Shown here: one piece after another, positions 43,817 through 43,820 of the stretch | Position numbering within the stretch: the stretch's first letter is position 1 | Layout: every line of letters begins with the position of its first letter | Assembly: GCA_949299335.1 (NCBI GenBank) | Contig: CASGAD010000005.1 | Location: 1-43,820, forward strand | DNA: 43,820 nt | Source: an uncultured bacterium | GTDB lineage: Bacteria; Bacillota_I; Bacilli_A; RFN20; CAG-826 | Reading direction: 5' to 3' | The notes under the pieces: model-generated | What the model was told of the DNA's origin: nothing | The model's database searches: none | What the model saw: only the letters and a program-made list of their open reading frames with translations | Made by a program: the position numbers and the translations under genes

Positions 43817-43820
43817 TTAA

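Noticed and set aside
1-43820. Mycoplasma genetic code (TGA as Trp), suggested by the enlarged Opp ATPases
   Set aside because: TGA ends well supported genes such as the sigma factor and the zinc-ribbon protein, and Trp positions use TGG.
1-43820. CRISPR array or prophage
   Set aside because: No regularly spaced repeats and no phage structural, integrase or lysis genes were seen.

Overview
The window is very AT-rich (I judge roughly 30% GC by eye) and reads as the chromosome of a low-GC Firmicute. The standard genetic code is in use: TGA ends several genes, for example the sigma factor at 30242 and the zinc-ribbon gene at 34156, and Trp is TGG. Strong GGAGG ribosome sites, many lipoproteins, a lysine riboswitch, and oligopeptide-transporter ATPases enlarged as in Mollicutes all suggest an uncultured member of the Bacilli/Erysipelotrichia/Mollicutes-related (RF39-like) lineages, perhaps from a gut. 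That placement is inference.

Layout. 0.1-2.2 kb: an Fe-S flavoprotein reductase, then a decayed locus in which a Cys-rich lipoprotein gene with a lost start codon and two frameshifts runs into the C-terminal third of a malic enzyme. 2.3-5.0 kb (+): a two-gene redox operon of a CrtI/phytoene-desaturase-like flavoprotein and a ferredoxin reductase with its own 2Fe-2S domain. 5.1-7.5 kb: a CPA2 Na+/H+ antiporter divergent from a LysR regulator. 7.5-9.3 kb: a self-regulated XRE regulator with a small partner, tRNA-Leu(CAG) and a sirtuin. 9.4-12.3 kb (-): a three-gene polar amino acid ABC importer behind a lysine riboswitch and a consensus promoter. 12.6-22.7 kb (-): a complete oppABCDF operon with unusually large subunits. 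22.9-27.9 kb (-): a DUF3899-like membrane protein, a LemA operon, and a SWIM zinc-finger/TPR-like protein behind a terminator-containing leader. 28.1-31.5 kb (-): an ECF sigma factor, its probable anti-sigma factor, a lipoprotein and a DUF6088/AbiEi-like protein. 31.6-33.2 kb: a frameshifted IS30-family element between 15-bp direct repeats, inserted just upstream of tRNA-Gly(TCC). 33.5-34.1 kb (+): rdgB. 34.2-40.8 kb (-): a 1903-residue DUF4011-helicase-nuclease protein of a kind linked to phage defence, with a zinc-ribbon membrane protein downstream. 41-43.8 kb (-): methylglyoxal synthase and an ABC-2 type permease preceded by a strong predicted pseudoknot that runs to the window edge.

How it fits together. 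The two importers (lysine-type and oligopeptide) and the many lipoproteins indicate an organism that scavenges amino acids and peptides. The most promising items for new biology are: a 15-bp motif shared by the sigma gene and the nearby lipoprotein gene, implying a small ECF regulon; the OppF-DUF2188 fusion together with the enlarged OppC/OppD/OppF; the unrecognised structured RNAs at 27.8 kb and 43.7 kb; the desaturase/ferredoxin-reductase pair; and the helicase-nuclease/zinc-ribbon pair. No CRISPR array, rRNA, prophage or replication origin was seen.
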